Below, in pieces: positions 23,190 to 32,900 of a stretch of DNA of 64,000 nt. A program made the position numbers and the translations under genes. The stretch is from NCBI GenBank assembly GCA_947579665.1, contig OX388351.1, positions 59,962,939 through 60,026,938 of the forward strand. Direction: 5' to 3'. Positions within the stretch are counted from its first letter, which is position 1, and every line of letters begins with the position of its first letter. The notes below the pieces were generated by a model. It worked only from the letters and a program-made list of their open reading frames with translations. It made no database searches and was not told the DNA's origin. Source of the DNA: Sympetrum striolatum. Lineage: Eukaryota > Arthropoda > Insecta > Odonata > Libellulidae.

Positions 23190-23600
23190 CGAAATCATTT
23201 CTGGAAATATCGGTTGATATCTCGAAATTCCTCGAGTTTTAAAATCTCCAATAGCCGTCTTTGTCGGGATTCCTCGTCTCATTCACCTGTATTCGGAGGA
23301 AACAAGAAAAGACGCAACCCTTTTAAGAAACCCAATACGTATTTCGAAAGCTATGCTTTCATCTCCAGGAGTGATGAGGTCCGATAAACTTACGATACGA
23401 TAATATTGAACCTAATAACTCCCAAAGATGTAAGTATCGCTTTCAAAATGCGTATCGGGTGTTCTGAAAATGTACGGTGTCCTTTCTTGTTTTCTCCGGA
23501 TACCGGTGAATGAGACGAGAAACGCCGACATAGACGGCTATTGGAAATTTTAAACCTCTAACTCCTTAAAAGCTGCGCTCCAAATATTCTTTCTTTACCT
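23190..23600. repeat. Long imperfect palindrome (about 2 x 155-200 bp arms)
   Basis: The left arm (about 23237-23390) and right arm (about 23400-23556) are inverted copies of one repeat. AATAGCCGTCTTTGTCGG (23251-23268) pairs with CCGACATAGACGGCTATT (23525-23542), CTCGTCTCATTCACC with GGTGAATGAGACGAG, and weaker pairing reaches nearly to the centre. Diverged complementarity continues outward to about 23195 and 23600. The left half is AT-interrupted, and the arms differ at roughly one site in eight by eye. A third, single arm is at 26695-26857. A transcript through this region could fold into a long hairpin. It is either a foldback transposon or a head-to-head insertion pair. Confidence 0.82.
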
Positions 23601-24883
23601 CTCATGCTAGCTAATTTAGATTCGAATATTACTTGTCAAAGTGACATGTTTCCATGGTGATTCGAATAACAAAGTGATTGCATATTTTAGGTTTAGATTT
23701 CCGGAACGATTGTGAATCTTAACTTTTACGCACTATTATTTTTAAATCCAAGTTATTTACAATCAAATTAATAGATTTTTATCTAAGTAATTTCGTATCA
23801 ACGCTATGTGAACGTGAAACATCATTGAGCGGTGTGGAGATTCTTAAGTCATACCGTGCGTGTAACCAATTCTAAAGTTAAATTTACATACATATATACA
23901 TACATACACTTTTTATGTCCCAAAATCCACAAATTCTGAGGGTTATTTCAAGATTCTACCCTAGATTAAACGTATATTATCTGAAATATTCATCCCCAGA
24001 TTTAGCACTCGTATTACGTGAGTATTATACTTTTCAGTACGCCCATCAAAAATCTCTATTCAACACCATCTCCTTCTCTCTCTTTTTGCTGATCCCATCC
24101 TTTAAGTCATCCAACAACTTTTGTATTTCTCTTCCAAAAAGTCATCGAAGTGATTGCTCTCTTCCAGGGTAGTTCTTCATCCAAACGCTCGTTGCATACC
24201 ACCTATAAGATCGTATCGAAGTAGAATTTATTCAAAGCATACCAGTGCTGGTAATTCTTAAACGTGGAGTAATAAAGATTTGTTGCCTGAAAAGACGATT
24301 CCGTCTACGATCACTTCAGAAATCTCTCGATACTTCCCCTAATAGTTTGATCTTATAATTCCGATGTTCGTTCTCCTGGTAGTTCCATCCAGCAACAGTT
24401 TACATACGTCATATGTTATATGAACTAAAGGATTTTATATTTATCGTTGCATCCGTAGCTTTTCTTTTTTGCGCTGAAGGATTCTTCGGCTCTCACAAAT
24501 TTTCGTCCATCTTCTATGTGCCGTAGCCTCCATCTGGAATACCTTTTCCGGGGCAGACTCTCCGTGTGTTCATTACGCTAGAAGGGTTTCCCAAAGGAAT
24601 TGAAATAGTTGATTGCACCTCTGGTGCCCTATACCCTTTCCTCGATAGGAAATACCGTAGGAGCGTAACCGCGAAGTAATGAGGATGGGAGACTTCGGCG
24701 AACTGCGTTATTATCTACGTACCGAAGGAATTTCTCTAATATCATTTCTGCCGAGTTTATAGGATCGGAGATTTTTAAGGCTGATGTAATCCGCTTCCAT
24801 CTCTCTCCGTGTGTTTAGATTGCTGCGAGATATTCTTATTACCCTAGGATACGTTCGTTCTTTGATTTTTTATGGTATAGCCG
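23601..24883. other. No gene seen
   Basis: AT-rich, with a short CATA-type microsatellite at about 23887-23910. A plus-strand frame of 85 codons at 23915-24172 was not recognised. The stretch 24480-24850 has moderate GC and no recognised repeat. Confidence 0.5.
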
Positions 24884-24989
24884 AGCTTCATCGACACTTC
24901 ATTCGCGACACAAGGAACTCGTTTTGCCGACCATCACTTAGCCGACACTTGATTCGATAGAAGCCATTTGTTCGACACTCATTTGACCT
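24884..24989 (+). repeat. Degenerate CGACAC-phased repeat
   Basis: CGACAC recurs at 24892, 24906, 24943 and 24973, with CGACCA at 24928. Each is followed by a variant of TTCATTCG or TTGATTCG, at irregular 14-30 bp spacing. It looks like an old, eroded tandem array. Confidence 0.5.
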
Positions 24990-25004
24990 AAGCCTCGTAC
25001 GGAG

Positions 25005-25789
25005 GAAAATATTTGATCAATATTTCATTGAAAGAACCTATTAAGACCGACAAGTCTTCTTGGGATAGTTAATTTTTATATAAGGTTGAACTAAATGTTT
25101 AAATCGACTGTATACGTTTTTAAGTTTTTGTTAATATTCAGTAACTGTCGCCAGGAAGACAGTTTACTAGGGATGGATTTTATCATCATTTACAAAATAA
25201 TTATTAATATTGAGTTTGATAGTTATCAAGGTATGATGTTCTACAGACCATTGCCGAACTAAACTAATTTGTCAAATCCACACCGTTAGGAGAGTGGAAA
25301 CCCATAATGTAAAATGAAAGTATAATTGACCTTTTAGTTAGTCCCGCCAAAAAAAGTTATATAATTTGCCGCGTGAGGTCAATATCTCTTACTTATGGGT
25401 GACTCTATAGAGTAGTACTTATAGAAATGTTTAGTATTTATGTATGATTATTTCGATTCACTTTTTAAAAATTCGTTGCCCCTTATTTACATAGTTCTAC
25501 TTGGTCACAATTAACAAAATTGTCCAGTTATCATCAAAAAGCTAAAGAACTCGGATAGTAAATGGTGGATCAAAAATCTTGAGCAATTTTTTTTTTAAAC
25601 TCAAGATTTAAAATCCATATAAATCTTTAATTAACGCCATGTGACTAATTAAGGGATGTGGTACTTTTTCCGCAGAATTCATACAAACGCGATCTGTCCC
25701 TAGAATGCCCTCCATCATTAATTGGCATACAAACTAGCTACTTTATAGCAAATAACTAGCAATGTAAAGCAACTGACAAGCACTTTTCT
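25005..25789. other. No gene seen; AT-rich
   Basis: No open frame, splice-site combination or repeat copy could be supported. A run of ten T residues lies near 25588. Confidence 0.5.
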
Positions 25790-25855
25790 AAAGTTGCCGA
25801 GTGGCTAGACCGTTTTATCGTTTACTTTTTTACCCCTCCGAGTTCATTTCTTCAC
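25790..25855 (+). mobile_element. Possible tRNA-like SINE head
   Basis: GTTGCCGAGTGGCTAGACCG (25793-25812) closely resembles the D-arm/A-box region of Leu/Ser-type tRNAs. GAGTTCATTTC follows at B-box spacing (25840-25850) but is degenerate. No family match within the window. Confidence 0.35.
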
Positions 25856-26694
25856 GGACCCTTACTGGGAAACGAGCTCCCAATCTTGTTACCAACACCT
25901 CGGCGTAATCTCAACGACCCTCGGAAACATGGAAGCTACTTTGTAATTGAAACGCGCAGTACCACCGCCGCTACACGAGTCATCCATCGGGATCGATCTG
26001 GGAAAAAAGCCGCGGACGGGGATCCGATATCCATTTCTTCCTCCCCCGCGAAAACGAGTTACGGGGACAAAAGATTCGGCGAAAAGGGAGTCGGCGGGGG
26101 AGGCTGCAGTTCTTCGGGGGGCAACTTCCATCCGCGCAAAATTTCAACCTGTCACCGGTTGAATCGAAACCTTTTTCGGCGAAAACAAGCGGACGAATTT
26201 ACGACTCCGATTCAATCAGTTCTTTTGATTCGCTCCCCCACCACGTCCGCCCCCCGCGCCGCGTTGTTCACTTGTTTTTCCTCGCTCAATCCGCGCGGTC
26301 CGAGCTATCAAAGCTTTCGCTTATTTCCCTGGTGATGGTTCCGTCAATAACCCTCCGAAGCCCACTCACTCCTGTTTTAATGTTCTACCTCCCAGACCCC
26401 TCTCCACTCATCGCGCCACCTGTCTCCTTTCCTCCCGGAGCTTTCCGGGGTCCTTTCACCCGGAGGATGGGTTCGGCGAGAGTGAGAGGATTTGCCGTCA
26501 CTCGATTCCCTATTTCCGCGAATCAGTGCGAAATCATTGCGGCGACTCAAAGAGCCTCGCTGGTTAACTAGAACGAGCACTATTACTCTTAACGTAACTC
26601 TCTGTTCTCCTATAAAGTATTCAGCCCGAAGGCAAGTTGGTACCGCACTCTCTCATAGATAAGCTATTATTAGTTAGAGGTTTAAAATCTTCAA
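25856..26694. other. GC/CpG-rich block, no gene assigned
   Basis: From about 25860 to 26580 the sequence is clearly richer in GC and CpG than its neighbours. Frames of 60 to 149 codons are open on both strands, as expected from composition. The longest (25886-26335) has no recognisable motif. It could be a first exon/promoter, a conserved regulatory block or simply a compositional island. Confidence 0.4.
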
Positions 26695-26857
26695 GTGTCC
26701 TAAATTCTAAACACTTCGAGTGTTCTTAAAAATACGGGTTCCTGTTTTCTCCGAATACCGGTGAATGAGACGAGGAACGCCGACAAAGACGGCTATTAGT
26801 GATTTTAAACCAATAATTTTTTAACAGCCGTGTTCCAAATTTTCTTTCTTTGCATTA
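26695..26857 (+). repeat. Third, single arm of the 23.4-kb palindromic repeat
   Basis: In plus orientation it matches the right arm at about 23440-23600. Shared landmarks are GAGTGTTCTTAAAAATACGG, TGTTTTCTCCGAATACCGG, GTGAATGAGACGAG, GACGGCTATTAG and TTCCAAATTTTCTTTCTTTG. It abuts the MITE beginning at 26858. Confidence 0.8.
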
Positions 26858-27210
26858 GATATTATAGTACCGCACAGTAGAGATCCTGAGCGGAAATTTT
26901 CGCGTATTTCCTCAGTACGGTATACTCCCACTCACGCAACCTCCTTACTCCGTGTACCCCGCGAAACGACCAGTTCCTCGTGGTTGTTAGCTCTCGCTAA
27001 TCGTTCTCTTGTTTTTCTTCAAAATATATCATGCATACGCCTTATAAATTTGTGAATTGAGAGAATTTGTCAACACTTCTGTGCATAGAAGAGACTTACT
27101 GCATGAGAATGGGGGATGGGATACCAAAGATGAAGGTATTCGGAGTAGCATGCCGATGCTCCACTCACTGGTACCGCGAAAGGCTCTTTACTATATGGTA
27201 CTATAATACC
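26858..27210. mobile_element. 353-bp MITE with roughly 30-bp imperfect TIRs
   Basis: The left terminus GATATTATAGTACC (26858-26871) and right terminus GGTACTATAATACC (27197-27210) are inverted complements with one mismatch. Pairing continues inward (CACAGTAGAGATCC against the complement of AGGCTCTTTACTATA). No transposase-like frame is present. The copy at 17500-17692 shares the left 190 bp. No target-site duplication was identified, so superfamily is open. Confidence 0.8.
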
Positions 27211-27305
27211 TGCAGGGAGAATGAGGAGCGAGGTAGTTTGACCTTGCTTTCCTCACCAAGCTAGAAACATGTCCACGTAAAAATAAAGTAAAAGGATAGC
27301 TACTA

Positions 27306-27420
27306 CTAGCAACTAGTAGCACTTTCTTTTAGGAGAATCCTTGTGATAAAAGGAAGACCTGGGTTCGATTCCCATTTTCATCGAAATTTTATGCTTCCGT
27401 TTATCCTAATTTTTCCTCTT
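27306..27420 (+). mobile_element. tRNA-derived SINE copy (family C)
   Basis: GGTTCGATTCC at 27362-27372 is an exact B-box consensus. It is preceded by an A-box-position CTAGCAACTAGTAGCAC. The start (ACTAGCAACTAGTAGCACTTTC) and the post-head TCGAAATTTT match the copy at 30241-30460 (ACTAGCAGCTGAGTTGGCAGAAAG, TCGAAATCTTT), which defines a family. Ends approximate. Confidence 0.6.
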
Positions 27421-27465
27421 AAAAACTTTATTCTCGCAGCCTGCATTCCTTTGAATTTATTTCTC

Positions 27466-27598
27466 CTGCAGTAGCAATAATGTTAAAAATGCCTCGACAG
27501 CGAAGTTATTTCGCACATGTAGGTCCACTCCGGAAAATGAACCCGGTACCTCTTTCAACAAAGACGGACTTGGCTATTTGCTAGCTCTCTTTCCTACC
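27466..27598 (-). mobile_element. tRNA-derived SINE copy (family A)
   Basis: On the minus strand, TAGCAAATAGCCAAGTCCG (27583-27565) is in the A-box position and GGGTTCATTTTCC (27544-27532) is a worn B box. The body GCTGTCGAGGCATTTTTAA aligns with the family-A copy at 6620-6750. It lies about 45 bp from the family-C SINE on the opposite strand. Confidence 0.6.
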
Positions 27599-27599
27599 G

Positions 27600-28250
27600 A
27601 TTATCCAATTATGTCCCTCTTAATATTTACCTAATCATGCATGTCTTTTAATGATCGTTTTGCATTTAAAGATGGAGTTGAGTTAGCTCTCATAGAAGAA
27701 ATCCAAAAACTTAAGCAATTGTACTAGCTTCTTCTCGCCAAACAGCTGGATAAATGAAAACATCCGAGCATTGGGAAATTTAAAAATGAATTTCTTTTAT
27801 TAGCAAGGTAATGAGATGTTTCGGTTCGCAATATTCTCGAGGTTTCGTTGCTTTCTCGAAGAACACGATCCTTCAATTGTTACGCATCATTTCCTCTACA
27901 ATTTTCATTTCCTTTCCCCAGCAGCCAACCCAAAGCCATCGTACCTTAATCACGGAATTGGAAATCCCGCTCATGAATACTTCTTTGCAGCGAGCCACGG
28001 CACGAGGAATGGAAACTGGAAGAGGTTTCCAGATAGAGTGGAAAATATTACTCGCGGTGATTATGTCTCTCTTTCAAAATCGCGATCCTCGGCGAAGAAA
28101 AGACTTCCGAGTCTCGATTTCCGATTATGCCGTAGACAAAAACACTTCGCCTTCCCTCTCTCGTAATTGATATCAAAGACGAGAAGAAAGCGTTCCTCCC
28201 CCTTCGGAACCCCATCTTTCCCTTCCTCCGTCGAAGTTCAATGTCATCCT
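27600..28250. other. No gene seen
   Basis: Plus-strand frames of 119 and 116 codons overlap at 27811-28170 in different registers. Neither was recognised and no splice sites support them. Moderate GC. Confidence 0.45.
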
Positions 28251-28395
28251 CCGCGACTTCGGCGCAGGATGCAACTTTTTCATCGGTGTCTCTCTCCAGT
28301 TCCCGCAACCTCGACCCAGGATACAACGTTTCTATCGGTTACTCTCTCCAACCCCCGCAACTTTGGCGCAGCATTGTTATCGGTTACGGAGAACT
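28251..28395 (+). repeat. 52-bp minisatellite, about 2.8 units
   Basis: Units start at 28251, 28303 and 28355, each beginning CCGC(G/A)AC. They share CGGCGCAGGATGCAAC-like and TATCGGTTACTCTCTCCA-like segments, and the third is shortened. The 52-bp period is not a multiple of three, which argues against the open frames on either strand being coding. Confidence 0.8.
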
Positions 28396-30240
28396 TTCCC
28401 TCTCTCGAGAGCCTTAATATATATGCATTCGAATGCAATCCATTCGCGAGCATCGATTTATAGTAACATGCAATGGCCATCTGAAAAAAAGCGTGGAGCA
28501 TTCTTCGCTTCCGGTGGAGCTATTCAAAGGGCCTTTTCTTCTTTTCCCTCATCACAATGCTTGCTTGTAAGTGGCAGCAGCCTCATCGTCTTCCATTGAG
28601 CAGAGACGTAGCGGAGTCGGATGGCCGATGCCATCCGGGGAAGTCGTTTGAGGACTTGATGCGAATTGCATGAAGTACGGGTGGCATTGGTGACGAGTCG
28701 GGCCTCTAATACCGCCAACCCCGCGGCCTTAATTCCATTCAGTCTGCGAAGTATTCGGTGTTGTTCTCAACAGATTTTTTCCATCAATGATTCTACCTAT
28801 CTCATTTCCTCGTTCATATTTTTCTGCGTCTTTATGTGATAGTAGAAGATTTCTAGAACGGGAATGATGCCGAGAATCTTTGAGAAAGCTGTTAGAGGAA
28901 ATGAGTTTTAAAAGATACCATGTTACTGTCTGTGTAAGGCTCTGAGACATAGACTCATGTAAGTCATTGCTGTACCAATCACACTTCACTCTTCATTCTT
29001 TCCAAGGCTTTGATATGACTACAGAGGACTTTAGACTTGGAGATACTACTAGAAATTTGATGGGTTTAGAAGGCTTTCCTGCCATTACTTTGGCGTGAAA
29101 CTAGAGCTCAAAGAATAAGTTGTAAATATACCTTTCTTTCTCCTAATTCCCCTGAAGCTCTTTCTTGTGCCATGGAAGTTTATATAAAGAAGAAAGGCTG
29201 ACTATAATAGCTGTTATGGAATTTTCACGAAGTGACAGCTTTTAATTTAGCACTTCAGTAGGAAGGATGTGAATCAAAGCAAAGTTGAGGTGAAACACAT
29301 ATTCTCAATAATACTTCAGACAACGTAATAGGCAGCTTAATGCATATTATGTTAAATTTACTGGTTAATGAGCATTAAATATTCGGTTTACAAATATGCA
29401 TATGAAACAAATTAAGTGAGGAGCTACTGAGATAGATTTCGTCAATCCACAAACGAATATGCAAGTTCTGTCTTCTACAACTATTGCTAAGTTTGATATT
29501 AAATGGAATATTGACATTTCCTTCACTTTGAATGGAATAATGTGTACGCCTATCAAATCAAAAGATTACTAAATTACCATCTTCTGTGTGGATAAGTTTC
29601 TCTTTGCAGATGGTATTTCAACTCAAGTCTCCCCTCGCTCGAGTCTATCACACTCCAAGGTTTATTTACTCTTCATACAATATTAATCAGGAGTGGCTTC
29701 TACTCTAGCCTCGTCACAAATTCAATAACAGAGCTCTCAGTTATGGATGTATACAATGATGCTCGACTTTTGGAGTGGCATTTATGCATGCTCGTTAACA
29801 TTCTGCCCACGAACCACATGTGTGAATGTCGTGATGCAAGGGCACTCAAATGCCACGTAGAATTGAAAGGGCGGAGAGTAACATCCGCTGACGAATAAGG
29901 CCGAAGAATACGTTAGTTTAGTAAAATATAGTTTATAGTCCTTAAAGTCCCAAGATCTTGATACATACATTCTCTTTTGCTATGGCGTATTGATTGTTAA
30001 TGAAAAATCCTCTACTTAATCTTTTTTTGAGTAATTAGTAGTTCATTCGGGGAAACTAATGATTTGTGCTGTCTCATAAAGATTTAAATTTACCTTACTG
30101 ATCCGTTGAATATCTTATTCACCAACTATTCTTTACATAGACACATTTGATATTTTAATGCATTTCGTGTTGTTGTAAAATGTTTGTGTAAAAATCCTCG
30201 ATCTTCATCAATAGAATATGAGGATTTTCATCACTATTAC
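28396..30240. other. No gene seen
   Basis: Frames of 60 to 98 codons occur on both strands at 28160-28990, none recognised. From about 29000 the sequence is AT-rich without recognisable repeats. Confidence 0.5.
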
Positions 30241-30460
30241 TAGCAGCTGAGTTGGCAGAAAGATTGGCATGCTAGCGGTTTATCTCCAAAGATCCGGGTT
30301 CGATTCTCGGGATCGAAATCTTTTTCGTTCCAGGACTGTTTCTGTCTTTTTACTATAACCCAGGTTAGGGTTGGAGGGAGAAGGTGCATCCGGTTGTAAA
30401 AATTGGCGCTAAAACAAATTCATTTATCTTCAATCATCAAAAATCATCAGCATAATTGAT
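30241..30460 (+). mobile_element. tRNA-derived SINE, long copy (family C)
   Basis: TTGGCAGAAAGATTGGCATGC (30252-30272) contains an A-box-like segment and GGTTCGATTCTCG (30297-30309) a strong B box. The T arm folds as CCGGG/CTCGG around TTCGATT. A 120-150 bp body follows, ending in AATCATCAAAAATCATCAG-type tail repeats. It is the best-preserved family-C copy here; the other is at 27306-27420. Confidence 0.7.
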
Positions 30461-32186
30461 GGAAATAAGGCTAAGAAAGAAGTATTCCTAATGACATGAA
30501 TTGGGAATTTCATATCAAACACGATCTAATTCTACTCCTTATTTAATGATACGCAACTTTTATTGCAGAGAAAAAAATAAAGGCTCATAAAATGAAATGA
30601 TTATACAATCGTATGCGACGTGCGTATTATTTTCGTGCCAAATTTAGGAACGAAAAAATACAAGACGTATTCTTACTAAAATAAACTTCTCCGGAGCGCA
30701 AGATTCAGGTTAAGACTTCTGCATTGATTGCCTCTCAAACTTGAAGGTCTCCAGCGCGAACGAAAGGACAATTTTATTTCCGAAGGTTGCTTTCTAAATC
30801 TCGATTCCCATCAACGCGAGAAATGCATTCGCAATCCGCAAATATTCCAGTCCTGACCTATTTGTACGCTTCGTTCATTTCAAGGGTCGCTTGATTAGAA
30901 TCGCCGGGTGGTGGGGCCTATGAGACAAACACAAAAGACCTCATTGCCATTCCCATGATAGGCCATCGACCCCCTCGCGGCTGCACTTTCAATTATTCCT
31001 CCAATATAAAGTACCATCAGACGCAGCGGTCGCGCGTTCGCGATGTTTTTTTTTCGTTTATTTCCAATTCCGCGCGATAAACCGTGACGGATAGATATCT
31101 CGGAATTAGTGGATAGACTAGTCTTATGCACAGTCTTTAATTGTGGTTATATCTCACTGTTCTCTCCCGCTGCGAGAATTCATCCTTTTAATGGGATTAG
31201 GTGTGGCTTGGATGTCCATTCGCCATAAATTTTTAATATCCGCTCTTGGAATGGAAGTAGATTTCCCCGTGATGCGTTTAAGCCGCAGCTCCGCGATCTG
31301 CAAAATGAGGGGAAGGCAAGGGATGAGATATTCCATCGAAAAGGGGTTGTGAAGCCATCGAGTAGCTTTTGAGTTAAGCTATTTCTACATTTTCATATTC
31401 CGAGATTGTTTGCGAAAATATTTATTGATTGATTTTCTTTAGTTTTCACTTTCCGAGGTAAAAGAAGCTAGAAAATAAAGTTAGTTAAAGTTTAGTTTGA
31501 TTGAATTTGAGTAGATGTGATCGTGTATGTGCCCTGAAGACCTCAGCTTCCCCTTTTCTGGTATCGAGGGAGTGGCTGACGTAAACATGAATTCCGCAAC
31601 AGCGCCACTTTCGAAGTATGCAGACTCCTCATTTGAGGGTTTGCCATAAATATATTAATACCCATGGTTTATCTTCAGTACCTTTTGAGTAACCATACCA
31701 TATTATCAGTTCATCTCTATTAGTTACAGCGTAGCTGATTATTAAAAAGTTCACTCATACTCAAATACTATGCGTAAGTCTTTTCTTGTGGGATATTCAA
31801 GATATGCTGAAAATTACGACATTTTTTATTCGTTTTGTATTTTAAATAGTTAAGTCACACGCATATAGTATTCGTTAGTATATTTTAGTGGGTTTTAGCA
31901 AAACGTATATATATTGAATGCTACGAAAGGAGTTGGTCATGAGGTATTTATGCTAAACTTATGTGAACTTATTCATTGCAGTTTTGTGGCCTTTTGAAGA
32001 AAGCAACGGTAAAATACCTCACTCATCGCGTCTATCAAGCTTCATTCCCTTTTTTTGGTGGAGGGGATGAGGATATCATTCGGGATGATTACTTTGCAGA
32101 CAGACATGCGACATTTCTGTACAGAAAGGAGAGTTTCGCTAGCGTTCATGTCACGAAAAGCCACAAATACACATGTAGAAAACATG
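30461..32186. other. No gene seen
   Basis: AT-rich, with moderate GC at 30840-31330 and unrecognised frames up to 100 codons (31976-32278 plus). A pyrimidine-tract/CCGAG|GTAAAA junction lies at 31457/31458 but has no second donor. A good acceptor CATTGCAG ends near 31980. Confidence 0.45.
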
Positions 32187-32885
32187 TAAAATTTACATTT
32201 AAACCCCGAAATCTGCCATTGGCGCGTGGCAGAGGGTGTAAAACACCGACATCCCTATTTAACCTGGACAGCTATTAGCTTTTCTAATTCTTTGAGGGAA
32301 AACGACCAAAATTAACTATCTGTCCTGGCAACTACTTCCCTGTCTCGCTTTTCTGTTTTCTCTCCATGGTAGCGAAAGTTATAAATGGGATAATAGCTGA
32401 TATTGTTATATCAGCTATCTCTTCACCGAAGTTGGCAGTGATAAATTTATCCAAAAGCTTCAGTACACTGCTGTCAAATCTGTAATCTCCCGTGACAAAC
32501 CTAGCTGTTGTACGTTGAGCGATCTCAAGATCGGAAATTAATCCTTCCTTGTGAGGATCCCAAATAGCACAGCAATACTCAAGCAGAGATCAATTCTGAG
32601 AAAAGTACGCTATTTGTTTTACTCTAGATGAACATCCTCTCAGAATTCTACCGGCTAACTCTTGCATCCCATTCGCTTTTCCTTCTACGCTTCGAATATG
32701 CTCTTTGTATGAAAAATTACTACTGAGAGTAATTCCTAGGTATTTATGATGCCTCATGAACTCCAAGAGATTTCCTAAAATACTATAATTGTACACGGGT
32801 AACGTTGGTGGACCGCGTAAAATTCATAGTAACTCACTTCTTTAGATTCAGCTCAAGCTGCCAATCACTACACCAACCCGGAGAA
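32187..32885 (-). pseudogene. CR1/Jockey-group LINE fragment: 3' part of reverse transcriptase plus 3' end
   Basis: Translated on the minus strand, about 32865-32420 gives the thumb/C-terminal part of a non-LTR reverse transcriptase. The segments in order are WCSDWQLELNLKK, VYNYSILGNLLE, HKYLGITLSSNFSYKEHI, VKQIAYFSQN, LEYCCAIWDPHKEGL and AQRTTARFVTGDY. These match the family pattern K-x-LG(V/I)T(L/I), HI...KAN, VK..AY, LEY...WDPH and Q..AARF. The frame is broken by a frameshift just after LNLKK, a TGA between YFSQN and SLLEY, and a further in-frame stop before the LRGPPTLP segment. The region downstream, 32280-32187, resembles the solo 3' end at 52903-52965. The 5' part (endonuclease, RT fingers/palm) is absent, as expected from 5' truncation. 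Inactive. Confidence 0.88.
32394..32417. repeat. Perfect 10-bp stem palindrome inside the LINE relic
   Basis: TAGCTGATAT and ATATCAGCTA are exact inverted complements around a TGTT loop. It lies where similarity to the normal LINE C-terminus is lost, so it may mark a local rearrangement. Confidence 0.7.
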
Positions 32886-32900
32886 TATTCAGATCGTACA

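Noticed and set aside
31428..31465. Fourth possible ratchet site: pyrimidine tract, CCGAG joined to GTAAAA at 31458
   Set aside because: The acceptor ends GAG rather than CAG, and no second donor lies within about 100 nt.
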